Shown in pieces: positions 41,607 through 49,467 of a stretch of 64,000 nt of DNA. Position numbers and translations under genes: made by a program. Each line of letters begins with the position of its first letter. Position 1 is the stretch's first letter. The stretch lies in NCBI RefSeq assembly GCF_002217945.1, contig NZ_BCMG01000004.1, positions 124,001-188,000 of the forward strand. The letters run 5' to 3'. Below the pieces are notes generated by a model. The model was not told where the DNA came from. It did no database searches and was given only the letters and a program-made list of their open reading frames with translations. This DNA comes from Secundilactobacillus silagei JCM 19001. GTDB taxonomy: Bacteria > Bacillota > Bacilli > Lactobacillales > Lactobacillaceae.

Positions 41607-41622
41607 ACTCCCGCCATCTCCA
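41607..41622 (+). repeat. attR core (16 bp)
   Basis: ACTCCCGCCATCTCCA, identical to the tmRNA 3' end at 33051-33066; the ancestral ssrA terminator follows within 10 bp. Confidence 0.9.
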
Positions 41623-41630
41623 CTAAATAA

Positions 41631-41675
41631 AAACACCATGATTTCCAATTCGTTGGAGATCATGGTGTTTTTTTA
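41631..41675. terminator. Ancestral ssrA terminator, now separated; also ends HAD gene
   Basis: AAACACCATGAT and ATCATGGTGTTT arms with an inner TCCA/TGGA stem, followed by seven T. Being next to attR, it was presumably the tmRNA terminator before the insertion. A-rich bases upstream make it usable from the minus strand. Confidence 0.9.
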
Positions 41676-41690
41676 ATCGCGTTTATATAA

Positions 41691-42464
41691 TTAGAGTAAT
41701 TGGAAATGCTTGAGACCGTTGACGATGCCGTGGTCAATGTTAGCGGTAGTGACAAATTCAGCGGCGTCTTTAACGGGCTGCAGGCCATTACCCATGGCCA
41801 CCGTGTGGTCGACGACGTCAAACATTGGCAAATCGTTATTACCGTCACCAAAGGCATAGGTGGGAATGTCCTTAAATTCTGGCCGGGACAGCAGCGTGCG
41901 AATCCCCGCTTTTTTGGAGACACCGGGTCCGATAACGTCAATACTGTACGGGGTTTGTCTAAAGAAGGTCAGTTCGTCTTTAAAGCTATCTCTGTAGTCC
42001 TGGTCATTTTCATCCGTGGCAATGATCAGCATCATATGAACGGGATAGAGCTGCCAGAAAGTAGGGTCAATAATGGGGATGGGGCTATTGATGTAGTGAT
42101 AAACTTTTTTGACGTTATCAATCATCCGGTTGATGCGATCAGTCTGGTTATTCAGGGTCGCGTAAGCATCATCGTGGTTTTTAACCAGTGCAGTCAAGCG
42201 CTTAATGACGTCCTTAGGGATTTCGGTAACATCGACTGGCTTACCACGTAAGACGATGTAGGCGCCGTTCGCAGAAACTAAAGTATCGATTTGAGTCTGC
42301 TGGATCACATTTTTAATTTCGAAAATGTTGCGGCCAGTTGCGATAACTGGTAAAACATCGTTGGCTTTTAGCTGTGCTACTGCTTTGATCACTTCAGGAT
42401 CTAATTGGGTTTTATCGTTGAGTAAGGTACCATCTAGGTCAAAAAAGACGATTGCTTTTGTCAT
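41691..42464 (-). CDS. Cof-type HAD-superfamily phosphatase
   Basis: A 257-aa haloacid-dehalogenase-type hydrolase. Motif I FFDLDGTLLND at the N-terminus, motif II VIATGRN and motif IV FGDGNNDLPMFDVV are present. The cap between 85 and 185 is of the C2 (Cof) kind, used on sugar phosphates or flavin precursors; the substrate is unknown. ATG has GAAAGGTGA upstream. It was the original neighbour of ssrA. Confidence 0.92.
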   Translation of the reverse strand: MTKAIVFFDLDGTLLNDKTQLDPEVIKAVAQLKANDVLPVIATGRNIFEIKNVIQQTQIDTLVSANGAYIVLRGKPVDVTEIPKDVIKRLTALVKNHDDAYATLNNQTDRINRMIDNVKKVYHYINSPIPIIDPTFWQLYPVHMMLIIATDENDQDYRDSFKDELTFFRQTPYSIDVIGPGVSKKAGIRTLLSRPEFKDIPTYAFGDGNNDLPMFDVVDHTVAMGNGLQPVKDAAEFVTTANIDHGIVNGLKHFQLL

Positions 42465-42687
42465 GAATCAGTTCACCTTTCCAGTTACTTTGTTATGTTG
42501 ATTGTAGCACATTCTTATATTAGATTTGTGAAGAATAGTGCACTTCGAGTATAATAAGAACGATACTAATTAAGTAGAAAATAATGAATCAGATAATCGA
42601 TACAACTAACAATGATAACGGTTACTAAAATGCGAACAGCTGCATGAACATTAAAGTGAAATATCATCTATTGATGGGGGATTCAAA

Positions 42688-43431
42688 ATGAAAATATTAA
42701 TGATTGAAGATAACAAATCGGTATCTGAAATGATGCAAATGTTTTTTAAAAAAGAAGGCTGGGACGCTCACTTTGCGTATGATGGTGAGCAGGCGGTTCA
42801 GCTGTTTAATGAAAGTCCGGATGAGTGGGATATGATCACGCTGGATCTGAATCTGCCGAAACTGGATGGCATGCAGGTCAGTGCCGAGATCCGCAAAATC
42901 TCACCAACCGTGCCCATTATTATGCTGACGGCGCGTGATTCTGAAAGTGACCAAGTGCTGGGGCTAGAAATGGGAGCTGATGATTACGTCACTAAACCCT
43001 TTAGTCCGATCACGTTGATCGCACGTATTAAGGCGTTGGATCGGCGTGCTAAAATTGGTGGAAAAATCACCGATCACGAAACCGTTTCTGATTCGGCAAC
43101 TAAAGAGGAAGAAAAATTCGATATTGATACGGGCAAATTTCAGTTAAACAGCAAGACACGGGAAGCTTATTTGAATGGCAAGCAGATCAATGATTTAACG
43201 CCTAAAGAGTTCGACCTGTTACGGACACTAGCGCAAAAGCCCCGCCAGGTGTTCTCACGTGAACAACTACTGCAGCTGGTCTGGGACTATGAATACTACG
43301 GTGACGAACGCACAGTCGATGCTCACATTAAAAAATTACGGCAAAAGATTGAAAAAGTCGGGCCGCAAATTATTCAAACGGTCTGGGGGGTCGGCTATAA
43401 GTTTGACGATACGGGAGCTGATGAGTCATGA
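42688..43431 (+). CDS. OmpR/PhoB-family response regulator
   Basis: A 247-aa two-component regulator: receiver domain with phosphoacceptor Asp53 (MITLDLNLPKLDG) and DDYVTKPF, an acidic linker (about 124-150), and a winged-helix domain with DLTPKEFDLLRTLAQKP and ERTVDAHIKKLRQKI. It overlaps the histidine kinase gene by four bases. A promoter TTGTGA with TATAAT about 18 bp apart lies near 42515-42545. Signal unknown. Confidence 0.95.
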   Translation: MKILMIEDNKSVSEMMQMFFKKEGWDAHFAYDGEQAVQLFNESPDEWDMITLDLNLPKLDGMQVSAEIRKISPTVPIIMLTARDSESDQVLGLEMGADDYVTKPFSPITLIARIKALDRRAKIGGKITDHETVSDSATKEEEKFDIDTGKFQLNSKTREAYLNGKQINDLTPKEFDLLRTLAQKPRQVFSREQLLQLVWDYEYYGDERTVDAHIKKLRQKIEKVGPQIIQTVWGVGYKFDDTGADES

Positions 43432-44885
43432 AACTGGTCTACCAGCAACTACTCGCTTTATTGTCAATGATTGCCATTGTGTTGGTGTTGCTGGGACTTT
43501 CGTTCAGCAGCATGACCAAGCAGTACGTTTATCAAAGTACGTGGACGAGTCTGGAAAAATACGCGAATAGTTTAGTTGAACAATCTGTGCGGGTTTCTTC
43601 CAGCAATCCGCAGCACGTTAATTTTGATTCGGAATCATTGCTGAACAGTGAGGTGTTACTGCGCAATCAATCCGTGCACTTTACCATTTATAACCGTGAT
43701 AATACCGCGATCTTCCCCGATAATGTCTACATTCCTAAAATCAAAGCGAACGACTGGCACAAACTGCAGCAGGGAAAAATTGTGCAAAAGGTGACTGATC
43801 AGCAGGCTCATCCAGCTAACGGACAGGTTGAACCAGCCATGACCGATATTTTGAAACCTTATTTTTATACGGATCAAGCTCATCACAAGCACCTGGTCGC
43901 AATCGTCAAGGTCGGAGCTTACGTTTCCAATATCAATTCCAACATTGCTAAGATCAATTCCAACTTAACCAAAGCCCTGTTAACGGCCAGCTTTGTCGCC
44001 ATTTTGTTAGCCTTTCTGATTGCCCGTTACTTAACGTTGCGGATCAACCGGCTGCGTAAGGCGACTAATCAGGTTGCCAGCGGTAATTACGAGGTTCAGG
44101 TACCAAGTAAAAATCGTGATGAAGTGGACGACCTCGCTAACGACTTTAACAACATGGCGCGTTCTTTGCAGGAGTCAAAGGAAGAGATTCAGCGCCAAGA
44201 GGAGCGCCGGAAGGAATTTATGGCGGATGCGGCACACGAAATGCGCACCCCGCTGACGACCATTAACGGGTTGCTTGAAGGATTGGCTTACGATGCGATT
44301 CCTGAAGACAGTAAGGCGCAAAGTATCGATTTGATGAGAAATGAGACAAAACGCTTAATTCGTTTAGTTAATGAAAATTTGGACTATGAAAAGATTCGCA
44401 ATAACCAGATCAGTTTGAATAAGCAGCAGTTTAACGCGATTGACACGTTGAAGCGCCTGGCAGAACAGCTGGCGCAAAAAGCGACGGCTAAAAACGACCA
44501 GATCAGTATTCAGGGTGGGGATGACATTAAGGTATACGCGGACTATGACCGGTTTGTGCAGATCATGTTCAACATTACCCAAAACGCGATTCAGTTCACT
44601 GAAAATGGTCAAATTACGATCTTAGCGCAACGTGGTTATCACGAAACGATCTTTAAGATTTCAGATACGGGGATCGGCATGACTAAAAAGCAGCTCGCAA
44701 ATATCTGGGAGCGCTTCTATAAGGCGGATCCATCGCGGACGAACACTAAGTATGGGGAATCAGGTCTGGGTCTAGCCATTGTTCATCAATTAGTGTTACT
44801 GCATAACGGAAAAATTGAAGTGACTAGTAAACCTGGTCAAGGCACGACTTTTACCGTTATTTTTCCGACAAAAGAAACCGAATAA
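43428..44885 (+). CDS. Sensor histidine kinase
   Basis: A 485-aa membrane kinase: transmembrane helix at about 8-29, an extracytoplasmic sensor domain of about 150 residues, a second transmembrane helix near 182-202, HAMP (RLRKATNQVASGNYEVQVPS), HisKA with AAHEMRTPLTTINGLLEG, and an ATPase domain (NITQNAIQFT, ISDTGIGMTK, GESGLGLAIV). It is cotranscribed with the preceding regulator. The overall layout is that of wall or stress sensors in lactobacilli, but no ligand can be named. Confidence 0.95.
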   Translation: MKLVYQQLLALLSMIAIVLVLLGLSFSSMTKQYVYQSTWTSLEKYANSLVEQSVRVSSSNPQHVNFDSESLLNSEVLLRNQSVHFTIYNRDNTAIFPDNVYIPKIKANDWHKLQQGKIVQKVTDQQAHPANGQVEPAMTDILKPYFYTDQAHHKHLVAIVKVGAYVSNINSNIAKINSNLTKALLTASFVAILLAFLIARYLTLRINRLRKATNQVASGNYEVQVPSKNRDEVDDLANDFNNMARSLQESKEEIQRQEERRKEFMADAAHEMRTPLTTINGLLEGLAYDAIPEDSKAQSIDLMRNETKRLIRLVNENLDYEKIRNNQISLNKQQFNAIDTLKRLAEQLAQKATAKNDQISIQGGDDIKVYADYDRFVQIMFNITQNAIQFTENGQITILAQRGYHETIFKISDTGIGMTKKQLANIWERFYKADPSRTNTKYGESGLGLAIVHQLVLLHNGKIEVTSKPGQGTTFTVIFPTKETE

Positions 44886-44919
44886 TAATGAAAGCTAATT
44901 TAGAAAATGATTAAGAATG

Positions 44920-44949
44920 AAGGATTTTGTAGATAATCCTTTTTTTTTT
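44920..44949 (+). terminator. Terminator after histidine kinase gene
   Basis: AAGGAT and ATCCTT arms followed by about ten T. Its T-run merges into the -35 of the next promoter. Confidence 0.8.
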
Positions 44950-45000
44950 GACAAAATTCTAGTACACTAGTAAAGATGAAAAGAGAATAAAGCGCTTTCA
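44948..45000 (+). promoter_or_regulatory. Promoter and cre box of the glucose uptake gene
   Basis: TTGACA (44948-44953), 17 bp, TAAAGA (44971-44976). ATAAAGCGCTTTCA (44987-45000), downstream of the start point, has the symmetric cre core; two of the first bases differ from consensus. A cre placed there usually lets CcpA block elongation. Confidence 0.6.
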
Positions 45001-45040
45001 AAAACGCTTTGGATTATGAAAAGAGAACGGAGTGAATTTC

Positions 45041-45892
45041 ATGGCAATACTTTTAGCTTTGATTCCCGCAGTTTGTTGGGGGAGTATTGGATTAATTAGT
45101 GGTAAGCTGGGTGGTACTTCATACCAGCAAACCCTTGGGATGACGGTTGGTGCCCTGCTTTTTGGAATTTTTAGTGTGTTCTACTTCCACCCGCATTTGA
45201 CAAGTTTTGTTTGGATAGTTGGGATTGCTTCTGGGTTGTTTTGGGCCGTTGGTCAATTTCAGCAATTTCAGTCAATGAAAGCCATTGGTATTTCTGTTAC
45301 CGTGCCCGTTTCAACTGGGATGCAATTAGTATGTACAACGTTGGCAGGTGTCCTCTTGTTCCACGAATGGACAACTACCAGAATGTTAGTTGTGGGAACG
45401 ACTGCCATGATCGTTTTAATTGTCGGGATCGTATTCACTTCACTACGGGACCGCGCTAATGTTTCTAGAGAAGGCTTCAACACTGGTGCCGGTGTGCGGG
45501 CGTTGATCTTCTCCACGATTGGGTACACGTTATACACGGTTATCGTTAATTCATCCGGCGTGAACTCCAAGGCGGTTTTTCTGCCACAATCAGTTGGTAT
45601 GGTGATCGGGGCCCTGCTCTTCGCCGCCCGTAATAAACCGTTTGGTAAACCAATGGTTAAAAACATCGGGACTGGTTTAGTTTGGGGTGTTGGTAACTTC
45701 TTCATGTTTATGTCGATTCCAGCCGTTGGGTTAGCCATCAGTTACTCATTGGCACAAAGCGGGATCATCATCTCGACTTTTGGGAGTATTTTACTCTTAG
45801 GCGAGAAAAAGACCGGCCGCGAGATGGTGTACATTACAATTGGGTCGATTTTTGTTATCGTCGGCAGCGTTCTTTTGGGCATGTTAAAATAA
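45041..45892 (+). CDS. glcU: Glucose uptake protein, GRP/GlcU family
   Basis: A 283-aa transporter of the drug/metabolite superfamily with about ten transmembrane helices. The sequence ILLALIPAVCWGSIGLISGK and later GIIISTFGSILLLGEKKTGR matches the GlcU/RhaT-like glucose/ribose permeases. It provides non-PTS sugar entry by proton symport. ATG 45041 follows GGAG by eight bases. Glucose-6-phosphate isomerase is the next gene, which fits free glucose uptake, then phosphorylation and glycolysis. Confidence 0.9.
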   Translation: MAILLALIPAVCWGSIGLISGKLGGTSYQQTLGMTVGALLFGIFSVFYFHPHLTSFVWIVGIASGLFWAVGQFQQFQSMKAIGISVTVPVSTGMQLVCTTLAGVLLFHEWTTTRMLVVGTTAMIVLIVGIVFTSLRDRANVSREGFNTGAGVRALIFSTIGYTLYTVIVNSSGVNSKAVFLPQSVGMVIGALLFAARNKPFGKPMVKNIGTGLVWGVGNFFMFMSIPAVGLAISYSLAQSGIIISTFGSILLLGEKKTGREMVYITIGSIFVIVGSVLLGMLK

Positions 45893-45984
45893 TAAACTTC
45901 AGTAAAATTTCGGTATAGGCCATTTATTTTTGCGACCAAGTCGTTTATAATGGAGTTATCAAAATAAAAGTGAGGTACAGTTAG

Positions 45985-47331
45985 ATGGCACACATTTCGT
46001 TTGATGTTTCAAAGCTCGATAAGTTTGTTCACGATAATGAACTTGGAGAAATGCAGGCGTTAGTTAATGCAGCGGATGAAGAACTCAGAACGGGTTCCGG
46101 CGCTGGCAGTGACTTTAGAGATTGGTTAACGTTGCCTAAGGATTACGACAAAGAAGAATTTGCACGGATCAAGGCAGCTGCCAAAAAGATTCAATCAGAT
46201 TCCAAAGTCTTAGTTGTTATTGGGATTGGCGGTTCATACTTAGGTGCCAAAATGGCAACTGATTTTCTGCATGAAACGTTCTATAACTACTTGCCAGATG
46301 ACCAACGTGAAAATCCGCAAATCTTATTTGCCGGCAATTCACTGAGCCCATCGTACGTGCATGATTTGATTAAAGTGATCGGTGACCGTGACTTTTCAGT
46401 GAACGTTATTTCTAAATCAGGAACAACTACTGAACCGTCAATTGCCTTCCGAATCTTTAAGGAATTGTTAGTTAAGAAGTATGGTGCAGACGGCGCTAAA
46501 TCCCGGATCTACGCTACAACTGACAAGAAACGCGGTGCTTTGAAGCAGGAAGCGGATGCTGCTGGATACGAAACCTTTGTTATTCCCGATGGCGTTGGTG
46601 GCCGTTACTCAGTCTTAACTGCTGTTGGGTTGTTACCAATTGCTGCTTCTGGCGCAGATATCGATCAATTGATGACCGGTGCTGCCGATGCAATGGATGC
46701 TTATACTGATCCTGATCTGACCAAGAACGAAGCTTATCAGTACGCTGCTTACCGGAACATTTTATACCGGAAGGGCTTCACAACTGAACTGCTGGAAAAC
46801 TACGAACCTAACATGCAGTACTTCGCCGAATGGTGGAAGCAATTAATGGGTGAATCAGAAGGGAAGAACGAAAAGGGGATTTATCCTTCATCAGCTAACT
46901 TCTCAACTGACTTGCATTCATTGGGTCAATACATTCAAGAAGGTCTCCGTAACTTAATGGAAACCGTTGTCTTCATTGACAAGCCAAACCATGATATTGA
47001 TATTCCTAAGGAAGCTGAAAATCTTGACGGCTTGAAGTATCTTGAAGGCGAGACCATGCACTTTGCTAACACCAAGGCCTTTCAAGGTGTAACGTTGGCT
47101 CATACTGATGGGAACGTGCCAAACATGGATATCCATATTCCTGATCAGTCTGCCTATACGTTAGGCTACTTGATCTACTTCTTTGAAGTCGCAGTTGCTA
47201 TTTCAGGTTACTTAAACGGGATCAACCCATTCAACCAACCTGGTGTGGAAGCTTACAAGACCAACATGTTTGCCTTACTTGGCAAGCCTGGCTACGAAGA
47301 ATTAGGCAAGAAGCTTAACAAGCGTCTTTAA
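45985..47331 (+). CDS. pgi: Glucose-6-phosphate isomerase
   Basis: Interconverts glucose-6-phosphate and fructose-6-phosphate, which also feeds GlmS. Family motifs are [51 protein letters not shown] and the C-terminal catalytic [12 protein letters not shown]. At 448 aa it is the usual Firmicute size. ATG follows GTGAGGT. A weak upstream promoter is seen (TATAAT at 45948). Confidence 0.98.
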   Translation: MAHISFDVSKLDKFVHDNELGEMQALVNAADEELRTGSGAGSDFRDWLTLPKDYDKEEFARIKAAAKKIQSDSKVLVVIGIGGSYLGAKMATDFLHETFYNYLPDDQRENPQILFAGNSLSPSYVHDLIKVIGDRDFSVNVISKSGTTTEPSIAFRIFKELLVKKYGADGAKSRIYATTDKKRGALKQEADAAGYETFVIPDGVGGRYSVLTAVGLLPIAASGADIDQLMTGAADAMDAYTDPDLTKNEAYQYAAYRNILYRKGFTTELLENYEPNMQYFAEWWKQLMGESEGKNEKGIYPSSANFSTDLHSLGQYIQEGLRNLMETVVFIDKPNHDIDIPKEAENLDGLKYLEGETMHFANTKAFQGVTLAHTDGNVPNMDIHIPDQSAYTLGYLIYFFEVAVAISGYLNGINPFNQPGVEAYKTNMFALLGKPGYEELGKKLNKRL

Positions 47332-47361
47332 TTCAACGTTTATAATTAATCATTAAAAAAA

Positions 47362-47458
47362 TAAGTACGCTTCGAACGGTTAGTTTCATTTTGCCGGTGC
47401 ACAAAAAGTGCATTTTGACTGATGGAATCAGATTGTTCGGAGTGTACTTTTATTTTGC
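47362..47458 (+). terminator. Branched terminator after pgi
   Basis: AAGTACgCTTCGAAC and GTTCGgAGtGTACTT arms enclose an inner hairpin (GTGCA-CAAAAA-GTGCA-like), followed by TTTATTTT. Confidence 0.75.
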
Positions 47459-47523
47459 ATTTTTTAACTATATTTTGCACTGAAATGAGGCTTAAATTCT
47501 AAAGGTGCAAAATAAATGCAAAA
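47453..47523. repeat. Nested perfect inverted repeats
   Basis: TATTTTGCAC (47471-47480) pairs with GTGCAAAATA (47505-47514), and outside it TTTTGCAT (47453-47460) pairs with ATGCAAAA (47516-47523). Spacing between the pairs differs (10 and 1 bp), so it could be a bulged stem or two operator palindromes. The remainder of 47332-47622 has no gene. Confidence 0.6.
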
Positions 47524-47622
47524 CTCTTGAGAATTTGTGCTATTTGAGAATATAAGAAAAGCCCTCAAACACTGATATAACAGCATTTAAGAGCTTGCTC
47601 ATTCTTCCAGATTGTTTCAATA

Positions 47623-47695
47623 TCACCCGCACGGGGATCGAACCCGTAACTCCGCCTTGAGAGGGCGATGTCTTAACCAATTTGACCAGCGGGCA
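47623..47695 (-). tRNA. tRNA-Glu (anticodon CTC)
   Basis: On the minus strand: acceptor TGCCCGC/GCGGGTG (two G-T pairs), D arm GGTCAAATTGG, anticodon stem TCGCC-loop CTCTCAA-GGCGG with anticodon CTC, T arm ACGGG TTCGATC CCCGT. A rare isoacceptor for GAG. The weak acceptor could signal degeneration, but the rest is intact. Confidence 0.88.
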
Positions 47696-47887
47696 ATGGT
47701 TATGAATCTGACCTATTTAAATGGCTTAACACAATATACTAATTTACACGGTTTCACGCTAAAAGTCAATATATCTGATTGAATATTCGTTAGTTCACGT
47801 TAACTATGCATTTTCTCCGTAATTTTTCCAATTCTTATTGACAATATTTTTAAAAACCGTTAAACTATTATCTTGTCAGATACTTAT

Positions 47888-47959
47888 TGGGTATTCGCCA
47901 AATGGTAAGGCAACGGACTCTGAATCCGTAAGTTACTGGTTCGAGCCCAGTATACCCAA
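47888..47959 (+). tRNA. tRNA-Gln (anticodon CTG)
   Basis: Acceptor TGGGTAT/ATACCCA, D arm, anticodon stem ACGGA-CTCTGAA-TCCGT with anticodon CTG, T arm ACTGG TTCGAGC CCAGT. Reads CAG. It is divergent from tRNA-Glu(CTC); a terminator follows. Confidence 0.93.
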
Positions 47960-47970
47960 TCTTATAGTTA

Positions 47971-48017
47971 GTCCGTTATTATTGATTTTAGTTAATCAAT
48001 GATGACGGCTTTTTTGT
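47971..48017 (+). terminator. Terminator after tRNA-Gln
   Basis: GTCCGTTATTATTGATT and AATCAATGATGACGGC arms with mild mismatches, followed by six T. Confidence 0.88.
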
Positions 48018-48149
48018 TTTCTGGATATTGAAACTAATCAACGGACTGCGATTAGTTAATTTTTTATATTTTTTGGCTCGTGAATGACGGTTTTGATTGA
48101 TAGTTTGCTAGTATAGTTTAAACAGTTTTTTGGTAAATGGAGGATTTTT

Positions 48150-48656
48150 ATGGTTTTTACTTGGGGCATTATTATTATCTTAGCGCTGGGCTTGATCTCA
48201 GGATATCGCAGAGGATTCGTATCCGTTTTGATGTCTTTGATTGCTTACATTTTGGCGTGGATCGTTGCCGCTATCTTTAGTCAGACACTGGCACAGTTTC
48301 TGTTCCACACGTTTACCTCTGTTAATACAGCAGTGCCGATGCCAAGAATGCTGTCAGGAATCGTGTTTACGGTGCTGTTTGGCCTCACGTATTCAGTGAT
48401 TCGTCATTTGGGCCGGGATCTAAATCTCATTACCCGGTTACCGGTGATTCATACTGTCAATGCTTTGGCTGGCGCTGCCATCAACTTTATCGTGCGTTAC
48501 CTGTTACTGTTTTTAGTTCTGAACATCTTGCTACTGTTTCCTAACCAGTGGATCCAGACGCAGTATCAGACTTCACCAGTTGCGCAAAAGATCGTTAAAA
48601 AAACACCGGTGATGTCAAAGCAGCTGATCAGGACTTGGCAGCAGCATAATAATTGA
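48150..48656 (+). CDS. CvpA-family membrane protein
   Basis: A 168-aa protein with four transmembrane segments; ILALGLISGYRRGFVSVLMS at the N-terminus is the CvpA signature. In E. coli CvpA is needed for colicin V production; in Firmicutes the role is unclear. ATG follows GGAGG. The next small membrane gene begins 17 bp after its stop. Confidence 0.88.
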   Translation: MVFTWGIIIILALGLISGYRRGFVSVLMSLIAYILAWIVAAIFSQTLAQFLFHTFTSVNTAVPMPRMLSGIVFTVLFGLTYSVIRHLGRDLNLITRLPVIHTVNALAGAAINFIVRYLLLFLVLNILLLFPNQWIQTQYQTSPVAQKIVKKTPVMSKQLIRTWQQHNN

Positions 48657-48673
48657 GAAGGGAAGAACGTTAA

Positions 48674-48880
48674 ATGATGACAATGATCGTGTTAGGCCTC
48701 ATTATCTTTTTTGGTTTACGGATTTTTCTTGGCCTGTTCGGGTGGCTTTTTCGCATTTTGGGAATTCTGATCGTCGGTGGCCTGATTGTTGCCTTCGCGT
48801 CTTCTTTTATTGGTATTTTTGCCATCGTGGCCGTGGTACTACTGGGAAGCTGGCTGTTTGGGGCTTTCTCAAATCATTAA
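48674..48880 (+). CDS. Small hydrophobic membrane protein (68 aa)
   Basis: Almost entirely hydrophobic, with two predicted transmembrane helices (about 4-30 and 33-63) rich in Gly, Ile and Phe. No family is recognised. GAAGGGAAG precedes ATG 48674. It is cotranscribed with the CvpA-like gene and followed by a strong terminator. Confidence 0.75.
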   Translation: MMTMIVLGLIIFFGLRIFLGLFGWLFRILGILIVGGLIVAFASSFIGIFAIVAVVLLGSWLFGAFSNH

Positions 48881-48889
48881 TGAAATTAC

Positions 48890-48932
48890 AAAATCCCATG
48901 ATTAGTCATTTGCGACTGATCATGGGATTTTT
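48890..48932. terminator. Bidirectional terminator
   Basis: AAATCCCATGATtAGTC and GACTgATCATGGGATTT arms with T/A runs on both sides, between convergent genes. Confidence 0.92.
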
Positions 48933-48936
48933 GGTG

Positions 48937-49266
48937 TTATTCAAAAGAAAGGTCTAACAGGTACAGATTTTGCTGTTTTAAATGGCTGGTGGTGACCCAG
49001 ACTTCACGGTAATCAGGCTTGGATTGAGTGGTCAACTCATAGAAATGATTGAGCAGATCGCCATATTCACCAACGAATGAGTCTGCCAGTAAGTTCACGC
49101 TTAAACGGTCACTAGGAAAATAAATTTCAGGATTAGAGACTTTTACACTGTCAGGAATACCGACCGTGACAGAATTAGCGTACTCACGCGGCTTAAAAAT
49201 CACCCGGTCTGGGTGCCGCTGGACAAAGGTGAGGACGTTATAGATTGAATCAGAATTACTTGCCAA
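48937..49266 (-). CDS. Hypothetical protein (109 aa)
   Basis: A soluble protein (MASNSDSIYNVLTFVQRHPD ... LKQQNLYLLDLSFE), beta-rich with a short helix. Not recognised. TTG at 49266 with AAAGAGG about ten bases upstream. It is monocistronic, with its terminator shared at 48890-48932. Confidence 0.7.
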   Translation of the reverse strand: MASNSDSIYNVLTFVQRHPDRVIFKPREYANSVTVGIPDSVKVSNPEIYFPSDRLSVNLLADSFVGEYGDLLNHFYELTTQSKPDYREVWVTTSHLKQQNLYLLDLSFE

Positions 49267-49373
49267 GGAATATTAACCTCTTTCCTTTTTTATGCATTAA
49301 CGTGTATTGACATTGTAGCAGATGAGGCTCACTTGTCGCAAGACTTAGGCGGTTGACGTGGGGTGAGAGACGC

Positions 49374-49402
49374 TTGACACCCCTGGAGAATCAGCATACA
49401 AT
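49374..49402 (+). promoter_or_regulatory. ilvE promoter
   Basis: TTGACA (49374-49379), 17 bp, TACAAT (49397-49402), 66 bp before the start codon of the aminotransferase. Confidence 0.8.
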
Positions 49403-49467
49403 CTATTAAAAATCAATGAAAGTTACTATGATTTTCTAATGCAAATATCTGATAAGGAGTGGTTCAA

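Larger units (their letters stand above)
33051..41622. mobile_element. Integrated PICI-like/phage-satellite island at ssrA
   Basis: About 8.6 kb lies between two copies of ACTCCCGCCATCTCCA (33051-33066 and 41607-41622), the first being the 3' end of tmRNA. The left end encodes a tyrosine integrase, then divergent XRE regulators, Rha-like and DUF771-like genes, a candidate type I toxin-antitoxin unit, a winged-helix replication protein with iterons, several small genes, and an ArpU-like gene at the right. No portal, capsid, tail, terminase or lysin genes are seen. The int-repressor-rep-ori order fits phage-inducible chromosomal islands; a decayed prophage is the alternative. Confidence 0.85.

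Noticed and set aside
43656-43892. Minus-strand frame inside the histidine kinase gene
   Set aside because: Antisense shadow without a start site or promoter.
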